From Tilletiopsis washingtonensis (lineage: Eukaryota > Basidiomycota > Exobasidiomycetes > Entylomatales), in contig NW_020312015.1 of assembly GCF_003144115.1 (NCBI RefSeq), forward strand, positions 245,945 to 309,944: a stretch of 64,000 nucleotides of DNA, given 5' to 3'. The stretch's first letter is position 1; every line of letters starts with the position of its first letter. This document shows, one piece after another, positions 22,931-33,940 of the stretch. The notes under the pieces were generated by a model that made no database searches, had not been told where the DNA came from, and worked only from the letters and a program-made list of their open reading frames with translations. The translations under genes were made by a program, and so were the position numbers.

Positions 22931-24547
22931 TCATCCATCGCGCCCAGCCTGTGCCCTCGACACTCTGGCCTCAGGCGGCAGATAAGCCAGCCCGAGCGTG
23001 TCCAGGATCATCTCCTCGTCTGCCTCCGCACAGAGACGCCGCCAAGATGGATGGTACAGATCCTCGCGTGGCTTGTCCTGCTTCGCCATCAGCTCTGCTT
23101 GCGGCGGGGTGGTGCCACTGGCTGATGGCGGATCTTGCGACGAGGAAGCGTCGGACGGAGAATCGAGGCCGAGTCCGCTGTCAAAGTCTGGTGGCAAGCC
23201 CATGGCGCGATTCCGCTCGCGTCGAGCTTCGAGCGCTGCGTCTGCCGACGCTTCTGCTCCTTCTTCTTGAGGCTCCCGTGTGCTCGGTGGCTCCGCCATT
23301 CTCAATGCGTCAGGCGCAGGAGAGAGGGCAGAAGCATGTCGTTCTGCTGCTTCCTCTGGCTGCGCATCTTCTAGGAAGCTACGCATCTGCATTCCCGTTG
23401 GCACGCCAGACGAGCCCATGCCTCCTACGGCGCGCGTCTCGGCTCGTGATGAGCCCAGCCCAGGACGCGTCCAAAGCCCATGAGCATCCAACCGCATGCC
23501 GAATCCCTCCTCGGCAAGATCCGTCAGGAAGCGCGCAAAGCGCGCGTCGCCTGTGAGGAGGAGCTGTGCGGCGCCGGGGGAGAGACAGGTGGTCGCACTG
23601 CGAGTTCGAGGTTTGAGGTGAGCGGATGGCGAGGAAGACGAAGGGCGGAGTGGAGGGCGGAGCAATGGCCAAAGGGACACGTACTGCAGATCAACGGGCG
23701 TGCGGGCGGCGTCGGGCAAGAAGAGGGGCACGTAGCCGTGCGCCGCTTGCCTCGTTTCCTGTGGTGTTGAAGACTCCTTGGCGGCGCCGGGCGTCGTGAG
23801 CAACAAGCGCTCCTCCAAGAGCATCTGCTGCATCGCGCCACGAGCGTGCCATGCCGCATCAGATGCAGTGCCCGGCAAGGCTGCCTCGGGCGAGTGCGAG
23901 GCGAGTGGGTGGATGAGGAGCAGCGAGAGTGGCCGGGCCGCGGTGATGTCTCGCCGATGCGGCCCTGTGATGTGCAAGCGTGCGTCGCTGACACGCGCCT
24001 GGATGGCCTCCTGTAGCGCCTTGACGGCAGCGTGCGAGTCGGCAGTGAGCGGCGCCGCTTGAGGGCGAGTTGCGCCGACGCCCCTTGCGTGGCTCGGCCC
24101 GCGCAGGATGCTGTAGGTGGGCAGAAAGGCGCGCTTCAGGTGCGTCCAGGCGAAGAGCGCGGCGCCGCCAGGCTTGTAGGAAAGCGGCGAGAGAGTGGAG
24201 GTGAGGTGCGCGGCATGGAAGTCGGCGGATGCGGCACGGATGTGATAGGCGAGCAGAAGAGAGCGGAATGCCTGATGCGGCGGCCAGGTGAGCGACGCAC
24301 ACCGCAAGGGCGAGCAGACTCGCCACGCACCTGCTGCTGCAGCGTCAGCCTGGGAGACGCCGCCATGGTGGCTGCAAAGGCGCGATGATTGCCGGTGCGA
24401 GACGTGGCAGACGTGGGCCTGAGAGATGGCTTGAGCACGCCGCGGCGGCGGAGGTGGACGTCGGGAAGCGAGCAGCGGCGCGCTGCGAGACGCGAACGAG
24501 GACAAGGCGGCAACAAGACGTGGCGGTGGCTCGAGCGCCAGGCGCAT
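22931..24547 (-). CDS. Degenerate family-X DNA polymerase-like protein, probably mitochondrial
   Basis: A 538-aa frame open throughout from the ATG at 24547. The N-terminus is Arg/Ser/Leu-rich without acids (MRLALEPPPRLVAALSSF), like a mitochondrial presequence. Around residues 190-214 the sequence HITGPHRRDITAARP then LSLLLIHP aligns with the pol-X palm motif (GSFRRG...GDVDVLLTHP), but the two metal-binding aspartates are replaced. VDLQYVSLWPL fits the third motif. LLLTGDARFARFLTDL then GFGMRLDAHGLW fits the thumb (YFTG...FN...GM...EHGL). The end, EEMILDTLGLAYLPPEAR, fits the usual pol-X C-terminus. Ser/Pro/Glu-rich inserts separate the blocks. Catalysis looks lost; a structural role is inference. 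A short intron near 24.27-24.33 kb is possible but not required. Confidence 0.7.
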   Translation of the reverse strand: MRLALEPPPRLVAALSSFASRSAPLLASRRPPPPPRRAQAISQAHVCHVSHRQSSRLCSHHGGVSQADAAAAGAWRVCSPLRCASLTWPPHQAFRSLLLAYHIRAASADFHAAHLTSTLSPLSYKPGGAALFAWTHLKRAFLPTYSILRGPSHARGVGATRPQAAPLTADSHAAVKALQEAIQARVSDARLHITGPHRRDITAARPLSLLLIHPLASHSPEAALPGTASDAAWHARGAMQQMLLEERLLLTTPGAAKESSTPQETRQAAHGYVPLFLPDAARTPVDLQYVSLWPLLRPPLRPSSSSPSAHLKPRTRSATTCLSPGAAQLLLTGDARFARFLTDLAEEGFGMRLDAHGLWTRPGLGSSRAETRAVGGMGSSGVPTGMQMRSFLEDAQPEEAAERHASALSPAPDALRMAEPPSTREPQEEGAEASADAALEARRERNRAMGLPPDFDSGLGLDSPSDASSSQDPPSASGTTPPQAELMAKQDKPREDLYHPSWRRLCAEADEEMILDTLGLAYLPPEARVSRAQAGRDG

Positions 24548-24764
24548 GCGGCGAGGCGAGGCTAGACGCAGCCACAGCAACGGCAGCGGCCTGCTTCCCA
24601 ACCACCACCGCCGCCCGCTCCAGCAGCGCCTTGCTTCCACACCGCCATCTGCAGCCTCTCCTTTCGGCGCTCTGCTCGCTCCACCGGCCTCGCACCTGGC
24701 ACTCGCGGCTGCCGTCTGCGCTGCTTGCGTCTTCTGCCAGCGCCGCTCCCGCATCTCTGCAGCC

Positions 24765-25918
24765 ATGAGGTGCGTGCCTTGCCGCCTCTCACACCCTCTT
24801 CGCACCGCTCACCCCCTTCCGCCAGTCGTTCCTCGCAAATCTACTCGCAGCCCTCCCTCACCGGCAGCGGCGCCACTTCCACCACGCGCCTCATCCTCGC
24901 ACTCGAGGCACTCAAGGCCGAGAAGAACCCCGTGCGCCTCGAGGACTTTGCGATCCGCAACTCGCTCGAGTTCCTGCTCGATGAGAACGACGAGACGAGG
25001 AGGAGACTGGAGGCGCATGAGAGAGTGGAGCGCGGCGAAAAGACGGGCCTGTGGAGCTATCGCGTGAGTGCGGCAGAGAGGCTGAGGGAGGCAAGGCGAG
25101 CAAGAGGGCAACTATCTGTGCGAGAACAGCGAGCGAGGAGGGCATCAGGAGAGCGAAGTGCAAGGCGCAGGCGCAGGGGGGTCGAGGAGGGATCGGCGTC
25201 AGGCAGAGTCTCCGGCGTGTCCTTCCGCCTCACCTGTGCCTCGCCTCGCCTGTGCCTCGCCTTGCCTGTCTCTCGCCTCTGTCGTCCGGGCGCATCTGCG
25301 CCTCCCCGCCGCTGCCTCGCTAATCCCAGCCCTGCTCAGCCGGACTTCGACGTCAAGTCGCCCTCCGAGCTGCTCACTCTTCTGCGTTCACGCGCCGTCT
25401 CCTCGCGGCCCGGCGCGCCCAACGCCGCGGGGATGAAGCTGGCGGAGCTGCGCGAGAGCTACCCTTTGGCGCGGCAGGTGATCGAAGAGTGGGCGGGCAA
25501 GGGCATGGAGCGCGAAGTGCTCGTGCTGCGGAAGCAGGACGGCACGGCAAAGATGGTGTACTGGAACGAGGAGAAGGGAGTGGGGAATGTCGATGATGGT
25601 GAGTGCATGCGCGGAGGAGGAGGAGTAGGCATGCTCCCTTGCTGATGCCCTTCTTCTCGCTCCGCAGAGTTCAAGACGCTCTGGCACGCCCAGACGATTC
25701 CCGATGCCGTCGATCTGCCGCGCGAGCTGGCCGCCGAAGGACTGCGTACGATCCAGACGCACATCGACCCCGAGGCGGAGGAGAAGCGCGCAAAGGCGGC
25801 GCTTGCGGCTAGAGGCGGCAAGGGAGGCAGAGGAAGGGGCAAAGGAAGAAAGGTGCGCGTGCAGAACACGCATCTGGAGGGCGTCGACTTGAGCAGGGAC
25901 TTTGTGAGCGGCAAGTGA
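24765..25918 (+). CDS. TFA2: Transcription initiation factor IIE subunit beta
   Basis: General RNA polymerase II factor; TFIIE recruits and regulates TFIIH. The first exon is only 5 nt (ATG AG, 24765-24769). It is followed by 24826-25063, 25340-25608 and 25678-25918, which sum exactly to 250 aa. The sequence has the family winged-helix blocks: RLILALEALKAEKNPVRLED, DFDVKSPSELLTLLRSR, MKLAELRESYPLARQVIEEW, VLVLRKQDGTAKMVYWNEE and FKTLWHAQTIPDAVDLPREL. The C-terminus is a basic Gly/Arg/Lys stretch then HLEGVDLSRDFVSGK. The gene is divergent from the pol-X-like gene (217 nt). Confidence 0.92.
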
Positions 25919-26130
25919 GAGGGAGGGAGACAATGACAAACGCGATACCCCCTTCACTGGTGCGGCTGTCGCTTCTCCTGCCTGGTCACTGCTGCTGTGG
26001 CGCTGCGTTCCTGCTGCAGGCGCGCCTTTCACGTCGCCAACCTCGACCGCATCCGCACGCACAGCCTTGCAGCTCCAGCAAGGATTGCATTTGCTCCTCC
26101 TCTCGAAAGAGTCGACTACGCTGGGGCTCA

Positions 26131-29100
26131 TCAAGCGCCACCCTGATCCCGCACCTCAGGCTGCACGTAGCCCATGCCGCGCTCGGCCCACAGCTGCTGG
26201 CGCTCCTGCGCCAGCTGCGCGGCCCACCTGCGCACGAGCGGGTTGCGAATGTGCGCAATGCTGCCCGTGAAGAAGGGCTGCAGATCGGTGATGTTGTCCG
26301 CTGAGAGGAGGTTCAGCACAGGGCCAGCGACAAGGGACTGCCGAAAGTGCCACTCACAGCGCTCGTACTCCACGGCCTGCAGACAGAGCTCGAAGCGGTC
26401 AAGGCTGCCGAGGCGTCAGCACTGATGTGGCATGGGCTAGCCTGCACAACTCACTCCTTGACAAGGCGCGCCTCTTTCGTCTCTCTGCGCTCATACTCCT
26501 CCCAGAGCGCCTCGATGCGCAGTGCCGCGCGGCTGCCGCCCAGCAGGTCGTGCACGAGGTACTGCATCGCCTCGCGCTCCCGCCGCAGCTTCTCCTCGCC
26601 CGGCACGCCGTCCAGCGGCGTCAGATCGCCCACCTCCGCCTCGGCCAGGTCGTGCACGAGCGCCAGCTGCACGCAGCGCCCAATGTCCAGCGAGTCGGAA
26701 GGCTGCAGCATGGCGAGCAGGGCCATGCGGTACATATGCGCCGCGATGCTGATGGGGCAAAACACGAAGCTCAGCTGGCTGTGATGTCACGCCATGCAGC
26801 GTGCTCTGCCACTTACCACTCTGGGTCGCGCACGCGATGGTGCAGCCAGCCGGTGCGGCGGTTGATCTTGAGTCGTTCGAGGCGATGCTGGAAATGCAGC
26901 ACCTTCTCCCACGACAGCTCCTCCTCTTCGTCCTCCTCATACTCCTTGCCGTCGTCGGGCGGGCCAGCGAAGAGGGCCAGAGGCGCGGGCCGCTGCTTCG
27001 GATCGGCAACCAGCACCGTCGACGCCGACGGCGGCGGCGGAGGCGCCACGTAAGGCGGGCGAGGCGAGCGTCGCCCACCCAGAGGCGTCGACGTGCCTGA
27101 ACCGGAGGCGGGCGCAGAGGCAGGTGCCGCAGGGAGCAGTGCTGCAGCGGCGGCTGCGCTTGCGGCAGTGCGCGCCGTCGTGGCGGCGGGCGGCGCCTCG
27201 CTGGTCTTCTTGTCGGGCTCAAAGCCGCGCTGCACGCTGGCCGCGGCGTCTCGGGGCGCGGAGACGGCCAGCTTGGGAGTAGGCTGAGGCGTGCCTCGGC
27301 TCTCGCCCGACGTGCTCTCCGGCTCGTCCACCACAACGGGCAGCGGCGAGCGCGCAGCAGCGCCCACGCCCAGGTCGCGGCGGCGCAGAGCCTGACGCAG
27401 CGAGGGCGTCATCTGTTTCTCGCGGTACGGCAGCGATGTCTTGGGCTGCAGGTGAAAGGAGGATCAACGACGGCCGCCGCAAGTGATGACGCCAAGCACG
27501 GCGCACCTCCAGGTCAAAGCCGCTCGTCTCGTCGCGGAACGTCGTGGTGCCCGGCGCGCGGGCAGACATCATCACGGGCGTCGTGGCGCCCGGCGGCGAG
27601 ACGACTATGCCGATGGGCATGGAGCGGGCCAGCGGCAGCGCCGCGTCGGGCGCAGGCGAGGGGGTGCGCACTGACCGGCGCAGGACATGTCAGCAACGAG
27701 CGCAGCTGCGACTACTCCGTGTGCACACACCTCTCGTCTGCCAAGCCGCCCAGCCATCGTCCTCCTCGTCCAGCGCATACTTGCGCGCCGTATGTCTGCC
27801 GAGCCCGCGGTGACTTGGCACGTTGGGCGCCAGGAGGCCATTGAGGCGCGCCTCTGCCTCGCCCACGGCCACACGGAAGCCAATGGACGTCTCCTCGCGC
27901 GTCTTGCCGAGCCGGGACTGCGCCGGCTTTGCGCCGCTGCTGATGCGCCGCTCCGCCAGCGCTTCGGTGTCGAGCACCACACTGCCGTCGAGCTGCAGAC
28001 GGAGACTGGCAGGATCAAACTCCGGCTCGTCTGCCTCGAGCTCGCGCTTCTCGCTGCCAGTTGCAGCGCTGCTGCTGCCAAGCTGGCGCGCCGCAGCAAG
28101 CGCAGAGAAGCTGCCGGCATGCATGGCCGACATGCTCGCTGGTGCGTTGAACTCTTCGGGCGAGCTGGAGCGCGAGGGAGAGTCGGCGTCGTCGGCGTCG
28201 AGCGAGCCGTCAAGCTCCAGTGCCCGCTCGCCCACCGAGACAGTCGATGGTGCGGCGGCGCCGTCATCGACATCCAATTCGATCTCCTCGTCGATGTCAA
28301 ACACCGCGGCTGGGCGGGAGGGGGATCAGCAGAATGCACAAACACTGCATGCTTGGCTTGGCGGGTGGGCCACTCACACTTGCCCTCGTCGGCATTGACA
28401 GGTGCCGGCTCCTCGACTGCCGGCGGCGGCGCCACCTCCACTGGCGTCTCCACAAACGCCACTTTCTTCTCTGGTGCCTGCGAGGTAGATGTCGCAGACG
28501 ACTCGGCCACACGTTCCTTGTCCTTACGCGCAGACTTCAGGGGTGGTGAGAGCGGCGTGGCGCGAGCTGAAGGCTGCGGTGCAGCAGCAGGCTCCGGCGC
28601 GGCTTCTTGACGTCGCTCCTTGCGCGCACTGGCAGAGGGCCGTTCTCGCTCTGCATCGTTGATCGTCCACGCCTCGCCTCGACTGGTTCGCCCATCACCC
28701 GCAGCAGGCGTCTGCATAAGCTGCACTGAAGCACCCGCCTTCTCGCTGCGCAGCAATGTCGGCGGCGCAGCGGCAGCCTGCTGATCCCTCGCCGTGCGTT
28801 CCCTCCCACGTGCGCGTCCCCGCTCATCGTCTTCGTCCTCCGAGTTGGCGGTAGACGTGTCGGCGCTGGTGGCTGCACTCGTCGCCGCACTCGTCAGCGC
28901 AGAGTGGTCTGCCTCCGGGTAGCGTTCGCGCAGCCGCTTCTTCGTCATCCAGTCCGACGGCGACGCCGTGAGAGGCGCGTCGCGGCCGCGCATGGCAAAG
29001 GAGGCAGAGAGCGCACTGACGGACTGCGACAGACTGCCGACGGACCCAGAGGCTGTCACAGAGGTACCAGCGGCATCGGTCAGCGGCGTGCGTCGCCGCT

Positions 29101-30392
29101 CAAAGGCCGTGCTCGAGAGTGTCGGCGGCTCCGGCAGCGGACTGACGCCTCGGGCTCGATAGGCATCGCGGCGCGGCGTGCTGTTCTTCTCGCTGCCGCC
29201 GCTGGCGGTGCGCGTCATGAGCACGCCGACGTTGCCGTTGCCGCCCGAGGCGACGCGCGGCGTCGACACCCGCGCCTCGGGGCGCGCTCGCGCCAGCAGC
29301 GCCTCGGCGTCGCGCACAATGTGTGCCTCGAGCGCCGCGAGCTTCTCGCGCTCGCGCGCCAGCGTCTCGTACACTGCCGCCTCTGCGCGTGCACGCGCAG
29401 ACCGCAGCGTCTCGAGCGCACGCGCCTCGAGCGCAATGCTGAGACTCGAACTGCTCGCGGGGCCCGGAGAAGAGGGCGGCGAGATGAGCAGCGAGGAGGG
29501 CATGGCGGGCAGACTAAACGGCTGCGTGACTGCGAGGCGTGACGAGGCGGCAGTGGCGCTGCTGCGTGCTGGCGAGCGCAGCTGCGCTGCTCCTGCTGGC
29601 AGCGGGGTTGTCGGACTGGTGACGCGCATGCCGAACGCGGCCGAGTAGTCCGCCGCCTGGCGTGCCGCTGCAATGCCTGCCTCGTCGAGCAGGCCGCTGC
29701 ACAGGCGCACGACGCCGTCGACGGGCCGCAGAATGGCGTCTGCCTGCGCCGGCGCGGCGGCGGCGGCGGGCGCGGCGGGCCGCGGACTCTCGCTGCGCCC
29801 AATGGCGAAGCCTGTGATGCGCGCCGGTGCCGGCAGCGCGGGCCGCGGCACAGCGTAGACGGAGGTGGAGCAGCCGAGGCAGCGCAGCATCAGCGAGGTG
29901 CCCGAGGGCGGAGCGGCGGTGAGGCTGCTGCTTGCCGACGCGCTGGGCGGCGCACTTGCGGGCAGGCCCTCGCGTGCCGTCAGCTGCGGCAGGAGCTGCG
30001 CGAGGCGAGTCAGCGGCGGCGCGCCAATGGAGAGGCACAGCACATGCGTGCCGGCGTTGCTGCTGCAGCCAGCGCCTAGATTGCGCAGTCGGAAGCGCGC
30101 AGGAGGCAGCGGTGCCGGACCGCATCGCGGCGTCGAGCGCAGCACTCACCACCTGTATGTCCTGCTCAGCTAGCACGCATTCCTCCTGCTGCTGCTCTGT
30201 CTCTTGCTGCTCTGTACTCTCTGCTGCCGCGGCGCTGCCGCCGCTGCTGCGACGAGACGCTGCCGTTGCGGCGGGCGGCACGAGGCTGAGCTGCACGTTG
30301 AGGCAGGGACATGCCACGCTGCGCACAGCACTACCGCTGCTGCCGCTGCGGGCGTCGCGCCCTGCCGATGCGGCGAGTGTGGCTGCGGGCAT
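26131..30392 (-). CDS. Long disordered protein with C-terminal HDDC2-type HD domain
   Basis: Starts MPAATLAAS at 30392. The N-terminal part holds CPCLNVQLSL and, after an intron ending near 29983-29995, LRCLGCSTSVYAVP: a C-x-C plus C-x-x-C pair that could bind zinc. About 550 mostly disordered residues follow, with a short coiled coil (TLAREREKLAALEAHIVRDA). Then come acidic DIDEEIELDVDDG, FRDETSGFDLEPKTSLPYRE and KQMTPSLRQALRRRD. Without a stop, the same exon (27447 to about 26820) runs into WEKVLHFQHRLERLKINRRT, the start of an HDDC2/Ygk1-like 5'-deoxynucleotidase. It continues AHMYRMALLAML, LALVHDLAEAEVGDLTPLDG and ITDLQPFFTGSI. HD-domain metal ligands are present (HMYR, HD). Total is roughly 1,250 aa. 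Two adjacent genes misjoined remains possible. Confidence 0.7.
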
Positions 30393-30667
30393 GCGATGCC
30401 GGCTGATAGGTGAGGGATGGTGGAGGTGAGAGAGACGTGTGTGGTGTGGCAGGCGCAGCAAGGGAGCGGAGTCATGCCCGAGGCGCGTCGCAGCTGCACG
30501 GCCGCCGCGCGGCTGGGCGCAGCGCGTTGTGCACGTGACAACTGCTTGGCAGTAAGGGTGCCGTGCGGGGCAGCAAGACGTGCGGCCCTGAGCCGGTCAC
30601 CGGCACAACAGCGCCAACGCGCCTCGCAGCTTGGCTCCGCACCCTCACCCCTCTCTCCTCTGACAGC

Positions 30668-31426
30668 ATGTCTCAGAACACCGCCAGCGCCGCACCGGGC
30701 GTGAACGCCAGTGGCAGTGCTCCCGAGAAGCGTGAGTTGCCCTCTCTCTGGCGCAGAGACTTCGCATGTGTCGTCCGACTCACGCCCTCTGCTCTCGCAG
30801 TCGAGACGCCCTCGCTGCTCGACTTCTCCACCTTCCCGCCCGACGCACTCCACGCCTACGTCACGACGCACAATCTCGCACACAGCTATCCTCGCGCGGC
30901 TGTTTCTTCTCCTGCGCCCGCGAGCGGCAATGGCGCAGGCGCAGACGCGGCGGCGTCGAGCAGCACGCCCGAGTTCGCAGATGCAGACGCGGCGGCCGCG
31001 TACCTCGGCGGCCTGGCCGGACGCCACTTCACAGCGGCACCCGCGCCGAAAGAGGGAGAGGTGGTGGTGGGCTTCTTGCTGCGGTGCAAGGTCGGCGGTG
31101 AGTCTGGATTCTGCACCCCTCAAGGCGATGGACGCGCGCTGGGGCGCGAGATCGATGGGACCAGCGACGCGTCATTGCTGGCCTTTGCTGGCTGGCGGTG
31201 TGCCACTGCGACACGGTCTCCATTCGAGCCTCAGCGCTCTGCGGATGTCTGCATGTGTGTGCTCGAGCCTTCTTGCGAGGCAAAGTCATCCCGCGAATGA
31301 CGCGTGGCCTGTGTGTTCTGCGATCTCGGCGCAGAATTCGTTGTGTAGCGCAAGGGAAGGGAGTGCTGACACTCTCACTCGTCCCTCTTGCGCTCAGACC
31401 GAGCGCTGAAGATCGCCTCTGCGTAG
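30668..31426 (+). CDS. SAP30-like Sin3-binding protein, small
   Basis: Three exons (30668-30731, 30801-31097, 31398-31426) total 129 aa in frame. LLDFSTFPPDALHAYVTTHN matches the first helix of the SAP30 Sin3-binding domain (V-D-hydrophobic...L..Y....L). LAGRHFTAAPAPKEGEVVVG plus FLLRCKV then DRALKI matches its end (LA..HF....VNE...L..F...VK...). An Ala/Ser/Gly insert separates the two. SAP30 bridges Sin3 and the Rpd3/HDAC complex in chromatin repression. The last intron is 300 nt and the last exon encodes nine residues, so this end is less certain. The family call rests on weak pattern similarity. Confidence 0.55.
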
Positions 31427-32390
31427 TCGTCGGCAAGGCTCGTCAAGCCACCTCGGCCTCTCTCGCCTCCGCGCACACGTGCACTCTCTTCGGCGTCGCG
31501 CGACCGGCTCATCCTGGCATGAGGCGTCCGTCAAGCGCTGCACGCCCTCCAGTCATCTGCTCACAGCGCTGTGTGTCTGCTCCGCAACCGCTCGGTCATG
31601 CGACATCTTTTGTCCTACGCGCAGCCAGCGACGTGCGCCGCCGGGCGCCCTGCGCCTATACACTCACCGCGCCACATTTGTCCAGCTATACCTCTGTCTC
31701 TCTACGGCTCACTGTATTTGTACGCGCTTTTTTCATCCACATCTCTTGTCTCTTTGCATGCGCAGACCATGCGGTGCTGTGAGGGAGCCTGCAGATGAGA
31801 CTGAGGGCTGGCAAGTGGAGGAGGAGAGCGAGGGCAAGGCTGCCGGCAGAATGTTCTGGCGCTCTGAGCTGGGGTGCCGTGGGAACAGTGCACCCTTTCC
31901 CACGCCCACTTGCCCGAGTCACGAGAGCGACTGCGCGCGTCTCTCCTCCGAAGGAGGACGGCGCATGGAGTCTCGCGCGCGTCGGCCCGCTGCGGGCCAG
32001 GGCAGCAACAGCTCCCCTTCCCGCTGAGACGGGGACAGCGGCGACATCAAGGACAAGCCTCTCGCCCACCACCCTCGTCTCCTCCCCCACGTCCAGGCCC
32101 ATCAAGAGTGCGTATGCGCCACACAGCATCGTCGGAGCACGCTGCAGCGCGCTGCAGCGCAGGAGAGGAGATGCAGAGGAGAGGCAGTGGAGGATGCCCG
32201 AGGGGCGGGTGGCGCCGCTGGCGGGTGTGGACAGGCGCGGAGCAGGCGGCGGGCAGAGAGAGGGGGATGCAGAGCAGCACAGAGGGCATGGACGCACAGA
32301 GAAGATGCAGCCGGAGAGATGGAGGCAGAGGCAGGGCTGCACATCGGCGACGTCGTAACAGGTGCTGATGGCGGCATTCCTGCAGTGACC
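31427..32390. promoter_or_regulatory. Upstream region of eL6 gene, no other gene seen
   Basis: 964 nt between the SAP30-like gene and eL6. It includes a pyrimidine-rich, less GC-rich block (about 31660-31760). Long open frames on both strands here show no recognisable protein. The sequence just before the eL6 ATG (ATTCCTGCAG at 32376-32385) looks like a 3' splice site, so a 5'-UTR or short-first-exon intron is possible. Confidence 0.4.
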
Positions 32391-33353
32391 ATGAACAGCA
32401 AGATTGCGCCCTCGGCCGGCCGTGTGTCGCGCACCAAGGCGTACAAGAAGAAGGGCGGCTACAAGCACACCGACCGCAAGGGCGTCAAGGCCGCCGTCGA
32501 GGCGCCGGCCACGAGCAGCACCAAGTCGCTCAAGAAGGGCGGCGACCGCAGCGTGCCGACGGCCAAGGCCTCGCGCTTCTACCCGTCCGAGGACGTGGCC
32601 GTGCCCAAGCAGACGCGCAAGGTCGCCTACCCGGCGCACCTGCGCAAGAGCATCACGCCCGGCACGGTGCTCATCCTCCTCGCCGGCCGCTTCCGCGGCA
32701 AGCGCGTCGTGTTCCTGAAGCAGCTCGAGAGCGGCCTGCTCCTCGTCACCGGCCCCTTCAAGGTCAACGGCGTGCCCATCCGCCGCGTGAACCAGGCGTA
32801 CGTCATTGCCACCAGCACGAAGCTGGACATTGGCAGCGTTGAGGTGAGTTGGCAGGCCAGACGGCGGAGCAGCGGAGATGGCGGACAGCGAAGGCGATGG
32901 GAAGACGGCAGGCGTCAGAGCGGGGCGAGTTGAGGAGCAGACTGGCAGGAGAGGGCAGCGCGGCAACAGCAGATGGGAGCACGCGTGGAGCGGGCGGGCG
33001 CCATGGCTGGCAGAGCATGCCCCAGCCAACGCTGCAGTGCAAGCAAGGAAGACGGGCCATGTCCGAGCAGCAGCAGCCGCAGATGCCGGACCCTCATGCT
33101 CACCTTCGTTCCACAGGTCGACGCCAAGCTGAACGACTCGTACTTCGCGCGCGCCGCCACCAAGGGCGCCAAGCCCGAGGCGTCCTTCTTTGCCGACCCG
33201 GCCAACAAGGAGGCGCACCCGGCAGGCAAGGCTGCCGACCAGAAGGCGCTCGACAAGGCGCTTCTCGCCGCCATCTCGCCCGTGCAGAAGAAGTACCTCG
33301 CCGCCACGTTCAGCCTGAGCAACGGCACGTACCCGCACAACATGCGCTTCTAA
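32391..33353 (+). CDS. RPL6: 60S ribosomal protein eL6
   Basis: Cytosolic large-subunit protein. Exons 32391-32843 and 33117-33353 give 229 aa. After the basic N-terminus, [54 protein letters not shown] and [17 protein letters not shown] match eukaryotic eL6 closely. The C-terminus has [20 protein letters not shown] and ends MRF. The 273-nt intron lies just after the central domain. The N-terminus [20 protein letters not shown] is plausible, but the start could sit in an unseen upstream exon. Codon use is strongly biased, which explains long open antisense frames here. Confidence 0.95.
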
Positions 33354-33940
33354 GCGCATCGTCGTGTAGCGCAGTGGAGGAGCGCACCGGCGCATGAGTC
33401 GAGACTCTTGCGTCGCAGGGCCTGAATGTCACGCTTGACACTCAGCCCACGTCCACTTTCCCGCACGAGCAGCAGGCACCTCTCGCCGTCGTTCGTGCAC
33501 ACTGAGCGGCAGCCAGCGCTGTCCGTTCGGGTCCCCTTTCCACTCCGCACTTGCACATTTCACCACCCACGTTCCCCACATGTCCCCGCATGTCCCACCA
33601 CCCCAAACATGGCTTGCGCCGTCCTCCTCTCAAGGCGACGCTCGCTTCTTCGCAGCCGTCCAGGCCTCTTGATGGCTGGGCGCTACACCACACACACACC
33701 TCACGCGCGCGCGCACCTTGACTATGGCGTTGCGGATGTAAACCAGAGATTGATCCCACACTGTGTTTGCATGGAGTGTGCCTCGTGCTCGAGGTGGAGT
33801 CGTGGAGGCGTGGCTGGAGTTGGCAGCAGTCGGCGAGCTCATCGAGAGCGGGCGGCACGTGACGCGCGCGAGGCGGAGGAGAGGCGAAAGATCCTGCCGG
33901 CCTTCGCCTGGTCTTTCCTCTTCCCTCCACCACCATCAGC
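33354..33940. promoter_or_regulatory. Intergenic region upstream of mitochondrial uS7 gene
   Basis: 587 nt containing a CA-rich run (33692-33703) and CT/CCAC-rich patches. No gene recognised. Confidence 0.35.

Noticed and set aside
24270-24330. Possible short intron in the pol-X-like gene
   Set aside because: The candidate donor (GTGCGT) and acceptor (CATCAG) are out of phase with each other, while the frame is open without splicing.
31686-33395. 569-codon open frame on the minus strand across the eL6 gene
   Set aside because: It is antisense to eL6, whose strong codon bias keeps the reverse frame open. Its translation has no recognisable domain, and the forward strand is plainly eL6.
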